This document shows, one piece after another, positions 1-11,612 of a stretch of DNA of 64,000 nt. The notes beneath the pieces were generated by a model. That model had not been told where the DNA came from, did no database searches, and saw only the letters and a list, made by a program, of their open reading frames with translations. Position 1 is the first letter of the stretch; every line of letters begins with the position of its first letter. The stretch is from Loxodes magnus. Taxonomy: Eukaryota > Ciliophora > Karyorelictea > Loxodida > Loxodidae. The DNA is taken from NCBI GenBank assembly GCA_946699065.1, contig CAMPDV010000017.1, positions 744,001 to 808,000 on the forward strand. Direction: 5' to 3'. The translations under genes were made by a program, and so were the position numbers.

Positions 1-1082
1 AAATTTCTTCTTTCTAGTATTTATTATTTTTTCCATTAAGCTAATTCTAAGTTACCATTTTATATGTTAGAAAAGTCTTATGCTGACTTAATAGGTTTTG
101 AAGGTTCTATAAATAACAGTTATAAATATTAAACTTCTAATTTTTCTCTTCCCTTGTTATATATTTCGTGAGAATATCAGCTTTTATCATTATTATAAAC
201 TATAAAATCATTTAGCTCAATACTAAATTCCATATACTCTTCTTTAATTTCTCTTTACAAAAATTTAAGTTTCTTTTTTCCAATTTTAATTGAAGGCTTT
301 TAATATTGCTGAGTTTAATTGGCGCTGAAGTAATAAAAAGCTATAGCTATAACATTTTCTTCTACACCTTCTATCTATTTCTATTGCTAATAATACTCTC
401 CTGGCTGGATACTTATTATTTGACTCTTTACTATTACTTATAAAATTTAGTCCTCTAAGAATAATTATTTAGGAGAGAAAGGCTAAAAGTAAGGCAAACT
501 TTAAGTTAATAATTTGCTTATTACTTCATAAATATCCTTTTCTTTAGGATTAACTCCAGGAATTTAAGAAATAGAAATGCATTTTCCTTATTAAATTTAA
601 AAATCAGCAGGGACTAGATTTCAGTGATATTTTGGTATATTCAAATAAGGATCTATAATCTCTTATATAAGCACATCTTTCTATAGCAAATTGCTTTATA
701 TATTATTTCTCAAAAGATTGAACTTTTCCTAAAATTCTTATTTTTGGCTCTCATTCAGGAATTTTTTTAATTATATCGCTAACAATGGCTTTTTGAAAAC
801 GTTAGGCTCTTAAAAACTCTATGTAAATTTAATGTTGTCATACATTTGTAAGATGCAAGCATTGCATAGGCATATTTAGCACTTATTACACTTTCAACCT
901 TTTTCTCAAAGATTTTTTAATTTTAATGATGCGAAACAATTATCACATGCTAAATTTATTATCTTGCTGTTTAAGGGCAAGTCATTTACGATATCACAAG
1001 CACTACATTTATGCCCCTTAACAAATAAGTAAGAAAGTTCGTAATCACTTTTTTTAGTTTAAGAGCTGATATAAGTATACAT
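1..1082 (-). CDS. Cys-rich zinc-finger protein, copy 1 (C-terminus beyond window)
   Basis: This is the 5' part of a gene whose C-terminal coding end lies left of position 1. It starts at the ATG complementary to 1080-1082 and lines up base for base, with no indel, with the complete copy at 27613-29175, so the same protein is encoded. The N-terminal 76 residues hold paired cysteines (C26-x2-C29, C46-x2-C49, C65-x2-C68-x2-C71-x-C73-x2-C76), a zinc-binding pattern, followed by a Gln/Lys-rich region. In-frame UGA codons between the cysteine pairs read well as Trp. Substitutions against the other copy are scattered and leave the frame open. The family is not recognised; a RING- or PHD-like binding role is only an inference from the spacing. 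Confidence 0.6.
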
Positions 1083-1490
1083 TATAATAAATTTGATAAG
1101 CTCTCATTTAAATAAATATTCTATTGGATATTATTTAAATTATGTTATAATTTAAATATAAATTAAAATAATAGCTAAATTTTCTAGTTTAATATAGTTT
1201 CATTATAGTTTACTTAATCATATTCATAAATTATTTTACTATTTATCCTTAATCTTTTAATTAACTATAATGTTATTAATTTCATTCTTTATAAAATCTT
1301 CTAGTCAATTATTACATACAATAGCTTTATACATCACCGTTTAAATCCTAATCTAATTTGAGAATAATAGAGTATAATTAAATTTAAAGATATATTAGAT
1401 TATATAAGCTTAATATATTCAAATCACTATCAAATCTAATTAGATTATTTATAATTTTGCTAATAGAATCAGCTTTATATATATCTTTAA

Positions 1491-2270
1491 ATTTATTATT
1501 CTAGTGGAAAAGTTAGCTAGACAAGGATGATTTTGCTCTATTTAAAATATAGATAGAATATATTTATAATAAAGACTTATTGACTGTAATAGCAATTTTA
1601 CAGTAACTAATAAATAGAATATTAATTATCTTTTAGAATATTTGTATAGCATTTAATTTAATCTATTTATTAAGAAAAATATTTTAGTATATATAATAAT
1701 ATAAAGGAATGTCTTTATACTCTAAGCCAATAAAATATTAAACTTAAGTTAAAATAAATAAATAAATGTAAATACTTATTATAGATAATTCTAATTAGGT
1801 TAATACATTAAATCACTACAAAGCTATTTTATTGCTTAATATGTATATAAATATAATGCTTAATCTTATTAGCATAGTTTATTATTAATTATATCATTTT
1901 CAATTAAATTTTAATTTGCTTCTCTTTTCATTAAGAGAACTTTATTTTACTCTTAAAGCTACTCCGTTCTACGATGTTTCTTAATGAAAAAGATTATTCT
2001 TAAACCTCTTAGAAAAAAGAAAATTAAATTAAAGTCTTCAATAAGTCTTAGTTAAAAGTGAAGCCCCCATAACTTAAGAAGTTTTTATGAAATAAGATAA
2101 TTATAACAAAGATAAATTTTTAAAATTAGCTATTAGATTTTATATCATACCAAATGCCTTTTATATCCAATTAATAAAATTTTATTCTATAGCCTTTAGA
2201 GCTTTTATCAAATAGTTAAGATCAAAATAACTAAAAAGCTAAACGAATTCTATATAAACGTAAATTAACA
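1491..2270. other. Segment inverted relative to the duplicate copy; otherwise gene-free
   Basis: Sequence here matches 29583-31125 only as reverse complement, whereas both flanks match in direct orientation. For example, the stretch near 2140-2230 is the complement of 29600-29720, and 1500-1590 is the complement of 31000-31110. The junctions carry the short motif ATATCTTTAAAT. The partner also contains one inserted retroelement (29940-30677) that is absent here. No gene is evident in this AT-rich stretch, nor in 2271-2775. Confidence 0.6.
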
Positions 2271-2775
2271 AAATAAGAATATTTAGTTAATGAAGAGAAA
2301 TTATATAATAAATAAAGATTAATAAACTACTATCAACTTAAAATTATTTAGCTTTTAATTAAAATAAATCTAGCTATTAACTAAAGTTAAAAGATTTATT
2401 TTTCAAACTGAAAATAGATTTTTATTATGAAACTAATAATTTAACTTTAGCAAAGTGGTATCAATAATCAATTTTAATTAATTAAATAACTAGATATTAT
2501 CTTAATTATAACAACATTAATTATTAACTTATTTCTTTTAAGTTATAGAGGAAAATAAAATATATTTAAAACTAAGGATTTATAAAATAAAATAGTAAAT
2601 TATAACTATTATTCACACACTACTTTCATATATCTTTTAGCTTTTCTTGAAAAAATTTATTAAATCTAAGATTAAATCTTTTAGAGATATGACATTTATT
2701 AAGCATCAATGGTCACTTACTTCCAAATAATCTTTTAAAGTTAATAAATAAATTCATATTATTTATTATATATTT

Positions 2776-3268
2776 TTTTTTAAACCGCCATAGTTGTTCG
2801 AAGGTGAACAACAGGGTCATCTTCATCAGAGGTTGGGGAAGTTAAGTAACCATAATCGACTTTATGTCTTCCTCTGTTTTGGTTTGGCCTCGAGACATAA
2901 GATTCTTAGACCTTCGGCACTGGCTTAGTTTAGCTTTAATTCTGGAGCGAAAAAGAAATAATATTGCGAGCTTCATCAGAGGTGGGGAATTTAAGTACCC
3001 ATAATTGACGCATGCCGTCATCTGCTTTGGTGATGCAATGAGACACAATCCTGCCCTGTCCTTGGACCTCCAACAAGAAGAAAAGATTACGAGTATTCTT
3101 AAATTATATCAGTATTGAACATTTTTATCAGTACTGAATAATTATATCAGTATTGAACAAGGTCTACCAGTATCTGATAATTTTATCAGTAAATAACATT
3201 CTTGTCAGTATGAAACATTTTTTTTAAAGAGCTGCGCACCAATGAGAGTGCTACGCGCTCTATAATCA
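2776..3268. mobile_element. Composite short mobile-element insertion, non-coding
   Basis: About 490 bp of less AT-rich sequence is missing from the paralogous position near 31580, so this is an insertion. Near its left end lies a perfect hairpin, GTTGTTC/GAACAAC, at about 2793-2812. At the right end a long imperfect hairpin (3229-3260) has the motif GCGCACC..GGTGCTACGCGC type shared with other short elements here. Two diverged direct repeats of about 80 bp start at 2821 and 2971 with CTTCATCAGAGG. The flanks AAATTCATATTATTTATTAT and AAATTTATTTATCTATTATG look like an old, diverged target-site duplication. It could be one element or two nested ones. An open frame on the minus strand here shows no protein character. 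Confidence 0.5.
3100..3225. repeat. Degenerate tandem repeat, unit about 20 bp
   Basis: About six diverged units of a motif near ATCAGTATTGAACAWTTTT follow each other (ATCAGTATTGAAC, ATCAGTACTGAAT, ATCAGTATTGAAC, ACCAGTATCTGAT, ATCAGTAAATAAC, GTCAGTATGAAAC). They lie directly upstream of the terminal hairpin at 3229-3260, inside the insertion. Confidence 0.6.
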
Positions 3269-3631
3269 AATTTATTTATCTATTATGTAGATTTAGTTTG
3301 ATTTTAAGAGTTGTAACCCTTATATTAGCTAAGTTTTATATAATTTTAAAATTTAAAATTAAATAAACTAATTTTGATTAACATTAGACTAAAGCATTGT
3401 TTATTCATAAGAAAATTTTTAGATAATTAAATTAAATTTACTTATGTTTATCTTTTATAAGCATAGCTAATTTTATTTTCCTATTTACAATAACTTAAAG
3501 ATAAGAATAAAATAAGTTTATTTATTATTTAAGTTTGGAATAAATGTAGCTAAGATGATAGCAATATAACTTTAATTTACTTGGAAATTATAGTTTACTT
3601 ATTTAAATACAAATCTTCATAAATAATAAAT

Positions 3632-4045
3632 AAATATGCTTATAGAGCGTGTAGTACCTCGTTGACTCGCAGTTCTTTCAGTACTAATCTTTAATATTAA
3701 AAAAAGTATTCTCAAAAGCTTTATTTCATTCTTTTCGTCCATAGAGTCACTTCAGCTTCTCCAATTGGAGAATCTTCTTATTAAAAATTATTCTTAAATC
3801 TTGAATAAAATGCTTCAGTCTTCTTGAATAAGTTCCAAATAAGAATTAGTTATTAAGTTATTAATTAGAAGACCCGTCAGTCAAACTTTCATACTGCTAG
3901 AGCGAACCCTCGGGGTGAGTTAGGCATGTCTCAAGGGATTTTATCCATCCTTCCCCGTGGTAGCATCTAGTGCGAGATTACTCGCAATGAAGTATACACT
4001 GCACCAGATTACCTACTTGTTCTCCTGACGCAGCCGACATTCATT
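3632..4045 (-). mobile_element. Structured SINE-like element, copy a (partner 54350-54745)
   Basis: Non-coding, about 400 bp, with a second copy at 54350-54745 in the same orientation and no counterpart in the duplicated segment near 31900, so it is an insertion. On the minus strand the 5' part is unusually GC-rich and structured: a stem GCGAG-TAAT-CTCGC (plus 3979-3992), then conserved blocks including TCTAGCAGTATGAAAGTTTG. A long AT-rich middle follows, and the 3' end is the hairpin at 3645-3675 of the kind seen at 3229, 21236, 54353 and 63892. The structured head suggests derivation from a small RNA gene, but I could not match it to tRNA, 5S or SRP RNA. Confidence 0.6.
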
Positions 4046-4309
4046 TTATTTTATATAAAATATTCTTAATTAACTTTTATTATAAATTGTTTTATTTCTT
4101 ATGCTTCCATAACTAAAATTTAGATAATTAATTAACCAAAATTTTCTAAAAGAAACATACTTGCTACTATAGAAATGGAACAAATAAAAGATTCTAGAAA
4201 AATTCTAAGATATTTACTTAAAAATTAAATGTTTTGTAATTATTTTAAATTAATTATAAATGCAAAATATTATTAAGATGCTATTAAATATTAATTAAAT
4301 AATTGCAGG

Positions 4310-4605
4310 TACAAAATTTTGATTTTATGATTATTCTCTCCAGTTTTTAAGAAGGTCTCTGATTGAATTCAAAATCTTGAAGGGAAGGCATCTTATTCTT
4401 CAAATTTAGTAGGAACTTGAAATTTATGATTATGAGATATCCATTTACTACTCATGACGGAAACTGTTAACATGAATTTATCAGTAGAATATTTGTAAAG
4501 AAGCCATTTAGAGAATGTAGAACAGCAAGAGTTTTATTGTCCTCAAATTCTCAAAGTTAATAATTAAAGATATTTTTAGTATATTACATAGTTGAGAAGC
4601 ATCAC
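4310..4605. other. Insertion of unknown nature, absent from duplicate copy
   Basis: The flanks align with 32080-32160 but these roughly 295 bp do not. No hairpin, convincing gene or clear target-site duplication was found. The base composition is richer than the surrounding spacer. It may be a fragment of a decayed element or gene. Confidence 0.35.
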
Positions 4606-6144
4606 TTAAAAAAAGTTATTTTAAAATTATTAGAATATCACTTCATAATAAATCTATTCCTGCTTGTTTTCGTTTATTTTTTACTCTGATCTTATATTTT
4701 ATCTATATTTTCATTAGTGCTCCGTTAAATTAACTTAATGTGTTTACACTACTATTATATTTAATAAATTAATCCAAAGTAGTCATTTAAAAAATTAAAT
4801 ATTTTGATATTTTTCTTTATCATCATATAAATTTATTTATATCATTATCTATTTTTTTTCATATTTGAAATTCATTTTTTTAATTTTAAGTTATTAAAGT
4901 TATTTAGGCTAATACTTTAAGTTATTTAATAAATCAAATTATTAATGCATAAAGTGATTTTTCTCCCTTTAGCAATCGTTTCTCCATTCTGATTTTTTTA
5001 ATTTTTCTTTCTTATTTAATTTAGATCTGATAGAGCGCTAATCTTTCAAAAGAGCTATAAAATATTAAATTAAATTAAATTAATTTTCTGTTGAAATAAA
5101 ATTAATAATAAAGAATATTTTACAAAAGCAATAAAGCAACTGATTATTTATTAAATCTAAAGCTAAAAAGGAAGATGATAATAATGAGCAGAAAGAAGAA
5201 CTAATTAAAGAAAAATGATGAGATTAAGACAAGATTAAAAAATAATTTAAAAACATTTACTCTTCCATAATTGAAAAAAGCAATTCTTGCAGTTAAAGAC
5301 ATCAAAAACTCTTTTAATTTAAATTAAATTAATAAAATCTATTTATTTATTAAGCTAGATAGAACTAATAAAATATGATAATTTATAGATTTTCATTACA
5401 TTTTAACATGAATAAAAGGTTATTGAAGCTTGAAATGTAAAAATAAAAAATTGTTACTAAATAATTTAAAATATTTCTTTATTCTAAAATTTAAGTTCTA
5501 GCCATATATTATTTGTTATTTAAGTATATATTTATTTACTTTATTATAATTTTATCTTTTTATAAATTCGTTCTTTTTATTCAAAAATAAGCTAAACTAC
5601 AAGCTTTTTATAATAATATACCTAAATTTAGAGATAGAAATAAAATTAAGTTAATTTTTAAATTAGAAAAATTTAATTATCAAAGTTGCTTAAATATCTT
5701 AACAAAATATATAATGAGGCTAACTATTTTCAACTATTCTTATAAATTAATTTAAAGCATTCAAAATTAATACTAAAGTTTATTATTAATAATTTATATT
5801 TAGATAATATCCAAACTCACTAAAATATAAATAATACATTTTTTCAATAAATTAAAATTTTTAAATATCTTTTATAAATATAAGTGATAAATGATATTCT
5901 AAGTTTATAAATTTGATTTATATTAAATTTAAATAGAAATAAATTATTTAAAGTTAGAATTATTTATATTATAGTTTCATTAATTAACTCATTCACTTAA
6001 ATTTTTGCATAGTTTTATTTTTCATTATTTTTCTTTTATGTTTAGATGAAGATATAATTACTATATAGTTATTACTTATTAATATAATTTAAATACATTC
6101 TATCTAATTTAAAATTCTAAATTTTAAGTTTTTAAGTTTTTGAA
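4606..6144. other. AT-rich spacer with one element-tail fragment
   Basis: No gene recognised. At 5272-5332 a block containing AGCAATTCTTGCAGTTAAA followed by an AT tail recurs at 25690-25742; it looks like the 3' remnant of another retroelement family. Parts align weakly with 32140-32420, 33510-33720 and 35990-36440 of the duplicate copy. Confidence 0.5.
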
Positions 6145-9100
6145 TCATAACTTAGATAAGTTTAAAGTGGAATCAATAGATTCTTTATTTTCATTTTCTT
6201 TTTCCTCTTTAATTTAATTACTTCTTGCACTGATTTCCTAATTTTAGCTTAACTATTCTAGGCTATTTTTAAGAAAAGTATAACTTTAAAGTTTGGGTTC
6301 TTCTAAATTCTCTCTTTATTCTAATGCATCTATATAGAAACTTACTCTTGGCTCTTATTGTAGAAATAGTACTGAGTACGTTTTTTTCAGACAGCTGGGA
6401 ATCAGCAATTCCAGTTTTTTTGCTAATATTTTCTTCTACGACTATTTAAGTTTAAATCATTTTTATACTTAGAAATTATAACTCATTACTTAGCATCTAT
6501 TTCAGCTTTCTTTACTTTTCTGAAATGATAGCTTCTTTTTAATTGCTTTCAATACTTGCTAATAATTTATCTCTTGCTATCTAGACCCTTTCATTTTATG
6601 ACTATACGTGCTCATTCAACAATTATGGATTTGCTTTTAGTTTATACGCAAACCTAAATAAACCAACTAAATCAGGTTTTATCTATTTTAGGAGAGTAGG
6701 ATATCTTAGCATAACTGCAATACCTACTAATAAAATGAAAGTAATTCCAGATATTAGTAGTATTATCAAAACATTCTTCATCATTTAATTAGCATTAATG
6801 GATAACGATATTATTATTGCTATATACTAAATCATAAAAAGCAAAACAAATTATAGCCAATTAATTTTTAAGTAAGTAATGGGCTTTTTTACTAAAACAA
6901 TAAAAGCAAAAATAAAGAATAGGATTGAATAAATTATGCCATGGATTGTTGGGTAAAAGCTTTTAAGCATCTAGTTTATTATAGCTACAAATACTTAAAT
7001 TGTACTCTTTACTATAATAAACCAAGACTATTACTTTATATGAAGTATATCTCCTTATAGTTCCTACCAATGAGGACGCACTAATATAACTAGAGGCAAG
7101 TAAAAAACTAAAGCAACACTAGTAAGAGCTATAGTCTATATGTGTAGAGGTGATAAGCATTGCTAAGAGCAATCTAAGTCTAGAAAGCTTTCAGAAAGAT
7201 CTATTTTAGAATCTAAGTTATTATCTCTTCCATATATGCATTTATATGTTTTCGTTAAAATGAATATAATAGGAGTCAAAGTCATTTCTGTCAGAATCGG
7301 AGAAAAAATAAAGGACAATTTTCCAATGAACTTCAGTAATAAGTTTCTTTTATATTTAATTTCGAATTGAAATAAGAAGGCTAAAATTAAGATAACATTT
7401 AAAAAGGTAAAAGAGATGCTAAAATAATAACTTATTCAGAAAAAAAAGTTAGTCATCTATAAATTTCCAAAATTTAAAGAAATTGCTTAAACAATAGCAG
7501 TTACTATTTCAGGTAATAAATAACTAATATCAGGACCTAAGGCTATATATTATAATCATTGAATAATAATTGTTAGAATGAAAATTTCGTCTTCATTACT
7601 AATTCAATCTTCTTTGGTAAGAATATCAAATTTATTTTATTTCCAGATTTTATATCCAAAGATTGAAACTATTAAAGTTACTATTAAAACTGCAGCTGAC
7701 TCCAAAAATAAGGCTACATATCCTTTATGTCAAATTTTTACTCTCCTAACTGTAAAATCGCAGTTTGTTATATAAATATCAAAAGTATCTGAAGGAGTAC
7801 TAATTGTATTATCATTTCAAATAGGAGCTTTTGATAAAAATGTTCATACTACAGCACAAGTAGGACAGTACTAAAGGTAAGGAACTAATTGAAGGTTTCA
7901 GTTATAATCATACACATTATTAATGAAATAAAAGTTTAGATTATCTCTAAAGTTATTACTTTATTAAAACTTTACTGTGCCACTGCAACCTGTAAATTTA
8001 TCATTTCTTATGTTTTAAGATAAATCTTAAGAATTAGAATAATCTAAACCCTTATTAATGCAATTTTAAAGACCTCTAGCCAAAATTATAGGCAATTCTA
8101 TGTAATAACAAGTAGATATTTGTATGTCTATACATTTTCTTTGTACCTCTTATAGCTTTTATCCCTCTTCTCCTATATACTCAATAGGTGTTATAGTTAT
8201 AGATCCATGAAGTAATTTTTTTATTTTTAATAGTAATTCAGGACTATTTCCTTGATTTTCAAATGCATTAGCTGTATATAAAATCAAAAACGTAAAATCT
8301 CCTGGCTATCAGCCAAGTTACATTGTTGTATTAGCAATAGATTTTAATACATTAAGTGCAGGAAATGATAATATAATTTTAATCTCCTTTTACAGAAGTT
8401 AAAATGCAAGCTCTTAGTAATAAGTTAAATTTTGAGTTTTTTCTCTGGGAATCAAAGTAGAATTTTCATCATTTAAAATATGACTTCCAGTTTTGATTGC
8501 TCAGTTCTTTATTTTATCATGTATTTTTTAGTTTGAAGGCTCGAAGTGTTCAAATATTAGCCCAAATTAATTTCATTTGTTCTTTTTTAATAATTCAATA
8601 TACATATCTCCAAAAAACTGCCAGGATAGATAGTTGATAAATACATTTGGATACTATTTTATATTTTCTAATTAGTCCTCTCTAGTCACAATACTATAGG
8701 GAATTTCAACTTCCATAGCTCTTAAAACAAAATAAGAAGGATACCAACTTATTATAACTACGCTTCCTATATGTGCAGCGCCTAATTTAAAATAGTTATC
8801 CGTAAAAACTTATAAAGTAAAGTTTACATTATTTGATAATCCTCCATACGAAATGGGGTTTAGATTCAACAACTAGTTGGAAAGAATATTTCTTTCTTTA
8901 TTTATATAGTCAGCAATACATTAAAGGTGCTAAGGAGGGATAGATATTGGAGCCCAAGGATCTTGACCGCTTGGTTCATTTTTATTAGTTGAATAAGAAA
9001 TGTCTATACTCAAAATTTCAGGAGGAGAAGATTAAGTTGGTCCAGGATAAATAATTTCTGCTTTTTAAATAATTGATTTATCTGTTATTTAGAATACTTC

Positions 9101-10138
9101 TATTGGCTTTTTATTTTATACGTTATAAACTGAAAACTCTGGAATAATTTCTCCGTTTTATTTAAATATTAAGTTCTAAAATAATTTAAAGCTTTCTATT
9201 AGATTTAAATGCTAGTTGTTCATTTAAAACTAGTTCACTTTATCTATGAAAGTTAAGATCTGCAAGATGTAATATTAAGACATTTCTAAATAATTAGAAG
9301 GAATAAATCCTTTAGGTGCTAAGGCTATCATTCCATTATCTAAGCTATAAATATGGATTTTAGATAAATTATGAACTATTTAAGTAATTTCTGGTTTTAT
9401 AATATTTGAAGATTCTAGTCCTAATACTCAAGCGTAATTTTCTCCCGCCATTTAATAAAAAGTACAAACATTCAAAATAAAACCCTATCAGCATAAATCT
9501 GCCTACATCAATATTATTGATGAACCATTTAGTCTAATAGATTTAGGAATTTCAGTTAAAAGTCTTTTTTAAATGCTACTTTGATTGCATTAAGTTTAGT
9601 TTAAACCAAATTAAGAGTTTAGAGGAATATTCACAGATGTGACTATTTTAGAAAAGGATTAGTCTATAAATTCAGCAGGCTTGTAGAATCTTTTTTCTTA
9701 TTAGTTGATATAAGAAATCTTCTTGAACTTCAAATGCTAGAAAAGAGCTTATAAGGCCTAGCCTTCTTACTAATAGGTAGGCATTATCCAGTATAAGTTA
9801 TCTTGACTGAATGGTTAATCAGTTCTATAAGCAACTAAATGTATAAAATGAGGGTATAGTTAGTGAAGTCTATAAGTGTAATATAAGTTGAATGTAATAT
9901 CCAATATTATTTTTATACTAGAGGCTCTTACTAAACTCTATATTTCTTATGTTTGGAAGTTCTAAGTTTGTAGTTATAAAGGAATAGGAGTAAATTAAGT
10001 GCTATTAAATTTACTTGTATAGACTTAGTACGAAATAAAATCCGATAAAAGGGGAATAGTTTAAGGAGAACTTACAACAAGCATATTTAAGGAATGAGCT
10101 TGAAGTAAGACAGCAAAAGCTATTAAAACTTACAACAT
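6145..10138 (-). CDS. Receptor-like multi-pass membrane protein, copy 1 (one 16-nt intron)
   Basis: Predicted 1,325 residues once one 16-nt intron (6330-6345) is removed; it ends at UGA 6145-6147. The N-terminus (MLQVLIAFAVLLQAHS) is a signal peptide. A large extracellular part follows. Around residues 330-760 it looks like a type 1 periplasmic-binding (ANF-receptor) ligand-binding fold, with blocks such as KKNKWNQFGLIFE and TTMQLGWQPGDF, several N-glycosylation motifs and cysteines. Residues from about 790 to 1160 form seven or eight hydrophobic helices, then a charged Gln/Glu-rich cytoplasmic tail ending DSTLNLSKL. UAA/UAG read as Gln and UGA as Trp throughout. The paralogue at 36443-40400 keeps frame, intron and stop, which supports the model. 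A class-C GPCR-like receptor role is inferred; the true family is uncertain. Confidence 0.75.
6330..6345 (-). other. 16-nt spliceosomal intron in receptor gene, copy 1
   Basis: Minus-strand GTAAGTTTCTATATAG. The upstream reading frame (codon starts at plus position 2 mod 3) and the downstream frame (1 mod 3) join only if these 16 nt are removed; the codon A|AT (Asn) spans the junction. The same 16 nt occur unchanged at 36628-36643 in the paralogue although neighbouring coding bases have diverged. Confidence 0.8.
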
Positions 10139-10758
10139 TTTATTTGAAAGTTTTCTTAATATTTAAAATAAAGAAAAAATAAATGCTTAGTTTAATCCTT
10201 TAATTTTAAGTTAATAACTTTTAAAGTTTCTAAATTAAGAATTTATTGCTCCAGCTTAAATAATATGTTTAGTTGCCTTTTTAAATCTAAAATTATTTAT
10301 CTAGTCTAAAATAGCTGCTTTTAAAGAGTCAAATTAGGGAATAAAAATTATTTTATAGATGGAAGTTCTTTATTAAAAGTTTTCAAAAAGTCCTTTAATC
10401 TTAAAAATATATATTTAAGCAATATGGTAAAAATTATTGATTAAGGAATCTTTATGAGAAGATAATTCTAAAGAATAAAAGGAAATTTTGATGAATGTAA
10501 AGATTCTAAAATAAAATAATATTTAAATTAAAAAAAATTTATTAAAATTAGCCAATTTAATAATTCTCATTTAGTTATTTCCAAAAATTTTAATCAAAAA
10601 ATAATTTTATTTGGAAACATAATATAAAGTATATTATTTAGTTAATAATTTAATTAACTAATAGAAAGATATAAACATATCAGGTATGAAAAATTAAGAT
10701 TATTTTAAATAATAATAATTTAAAAATTATAATAAAGAATAAATCACTTACTACTTAA
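10139..10758. other. AT-rich spacer upstream of receptor gene
   Basis: No gene is recognised. It should hold the minus-strand receptor promoter. The right edge contains TTACTACTTAA, which recurs at 11602-11612 and may be the target-site duplication of the next element. Confidence 0.5.
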
Positions 10759-11601
10759 ATTATAAATCTATATAAATAAAAAGATGGTGGAATGGAACAA
10801 AGGCTTTCTCGACTAAAAGGCTTCTCGTAGCTCCTTAGATCAATCTTTCCAGCTCTAACAAACTCCAACAAAGACAAAAAAGAAATAATATTGTAAAATC
10901 TCAGAAGAAAAATAATTTCCTTCCAAGATTTCAAAAAAAAGTTACACCTTCGAACAACTTATGAACTAAGATAAAAAGTCTCTTTTTTAAATACTTTTTT
11001 ATTTACATTGATAAGGTAGAGAACCTCAAGCATTACGTCATGAGTTTACAATAAGACTTATAAGATCATGTCGAGGACGAGAGACCGCATAATGAATTTG
11101 TGATCAAAGAGGACATTAACAACAGATATTAAGAAATAGAATGCGATATAGTAAGAATTGATGAATAAATGGGAAAAAATTTCTTAAAGTAGGAAAACAC
11201 ATTTTAATAAATGACGGACATAAAAAAGAGACTAGGAAAATTAGAGGAATAAGACCTAAAAAGAAATAATGATCCGATGGTAATAGAAGAATAACCTATG
11301 ACGACAGAAAAAATTTTAAAGAAAAAATGCTATATATGCGGCAGTTTATTCCACTTATGAAAAAAGTGTAGGAGGAATTGGTAAATAAGAAAAAATATTT
11401 GGAAAGAACTTACAAATTTTTATCCTTCCCCGGATGGTTACTTTGAAGAAAAAAGATAACTCCAAGACCATTCGGAAAGCTCGGAAGTGAACTTGGGTGG
11501 AGACACCTGCGAGTCCGAGATCCTGTAAAAGGTAATGCAGGGGGTTATGGACCTATTAAGGAAACATTCCCTTATCCATAAAATTTTTAATTTAATTTAA
11601 T
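10759..11601 (+). mobile_element. ORF1-only retroelement H1 (CCHC zinc-knuckle protein, frameshifted)
   Basis: This copy is about 97% identical to H2 at 50395-51211. The ORF starts at the ATG inside GGAATGG (10791-10793), has a coiled coil, and encodes the intact knuckle CYICGSLFHLWKKC (C-x2-C-x4-H-x4-C) near 11325-11370. Compared with H2, one extra A in the A-run near 10931-10940 and one extra base near 10995-11010 shift the frame, so this copy is damaged. The 3' end carries the hairpin TTATGGA..TCCATAA (11545-11581) followed by a (TTTAA)n tail. The flanks share TTACTACTTAA (10748-10758 and 11602-11612), a probable 11-bp target-site duplication, with about 25 unmatched bases before the conserved 5' end. 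Confidence 0.75.
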
Positions 11602-11612
11602 TTACTACTTAA

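Larger units (their letters stand above)
1..10150. repeat. Segmental duplication, copy 1 (partner 28094-40410)
   Basis: Positions 1-1490 match 28094-29582 almost perfectly. Weaker but collinear similarity then runs through the spacers (for example 2300-2760 with 31140-31580, and 4620-5160 with 32140-33720) to the receptor gene at 6145-10138, which matches 36443-40400. The copies differ by separate insertions: 2776-3268, 3632-4045 and 4310-4605 here; 29940-30677, 32431-33415, 33923-34902 and 34940-35870 in the partner. They also differ by a local inversion (1491-2270). These differences define empty sites for mobile elements. The left end lies outside the window. Confidence 0.85.

Noticed and set aside
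3100-3225. CRISPR array
   Set aside because: Units are about 20 bp, degenerate and directly adjacent with no unique spacers, in a eukaryotic sequence.
3880-4015. tRNA or 5S-like gene in the GC-rich head of the 3632-4045 element
   Set aside because: No cloverleaf with consistent acceptor, anticodon and T-arm could be drawn. A GGTTCG-like box in one copy is not kept in the other.
10784-10786. ATG at GATGGTGG as the start of the H-type ORF
   Set aside because: H2 has AAG at this place, and its open frame starts at the ATG within GGAATGG seven bases downstream.
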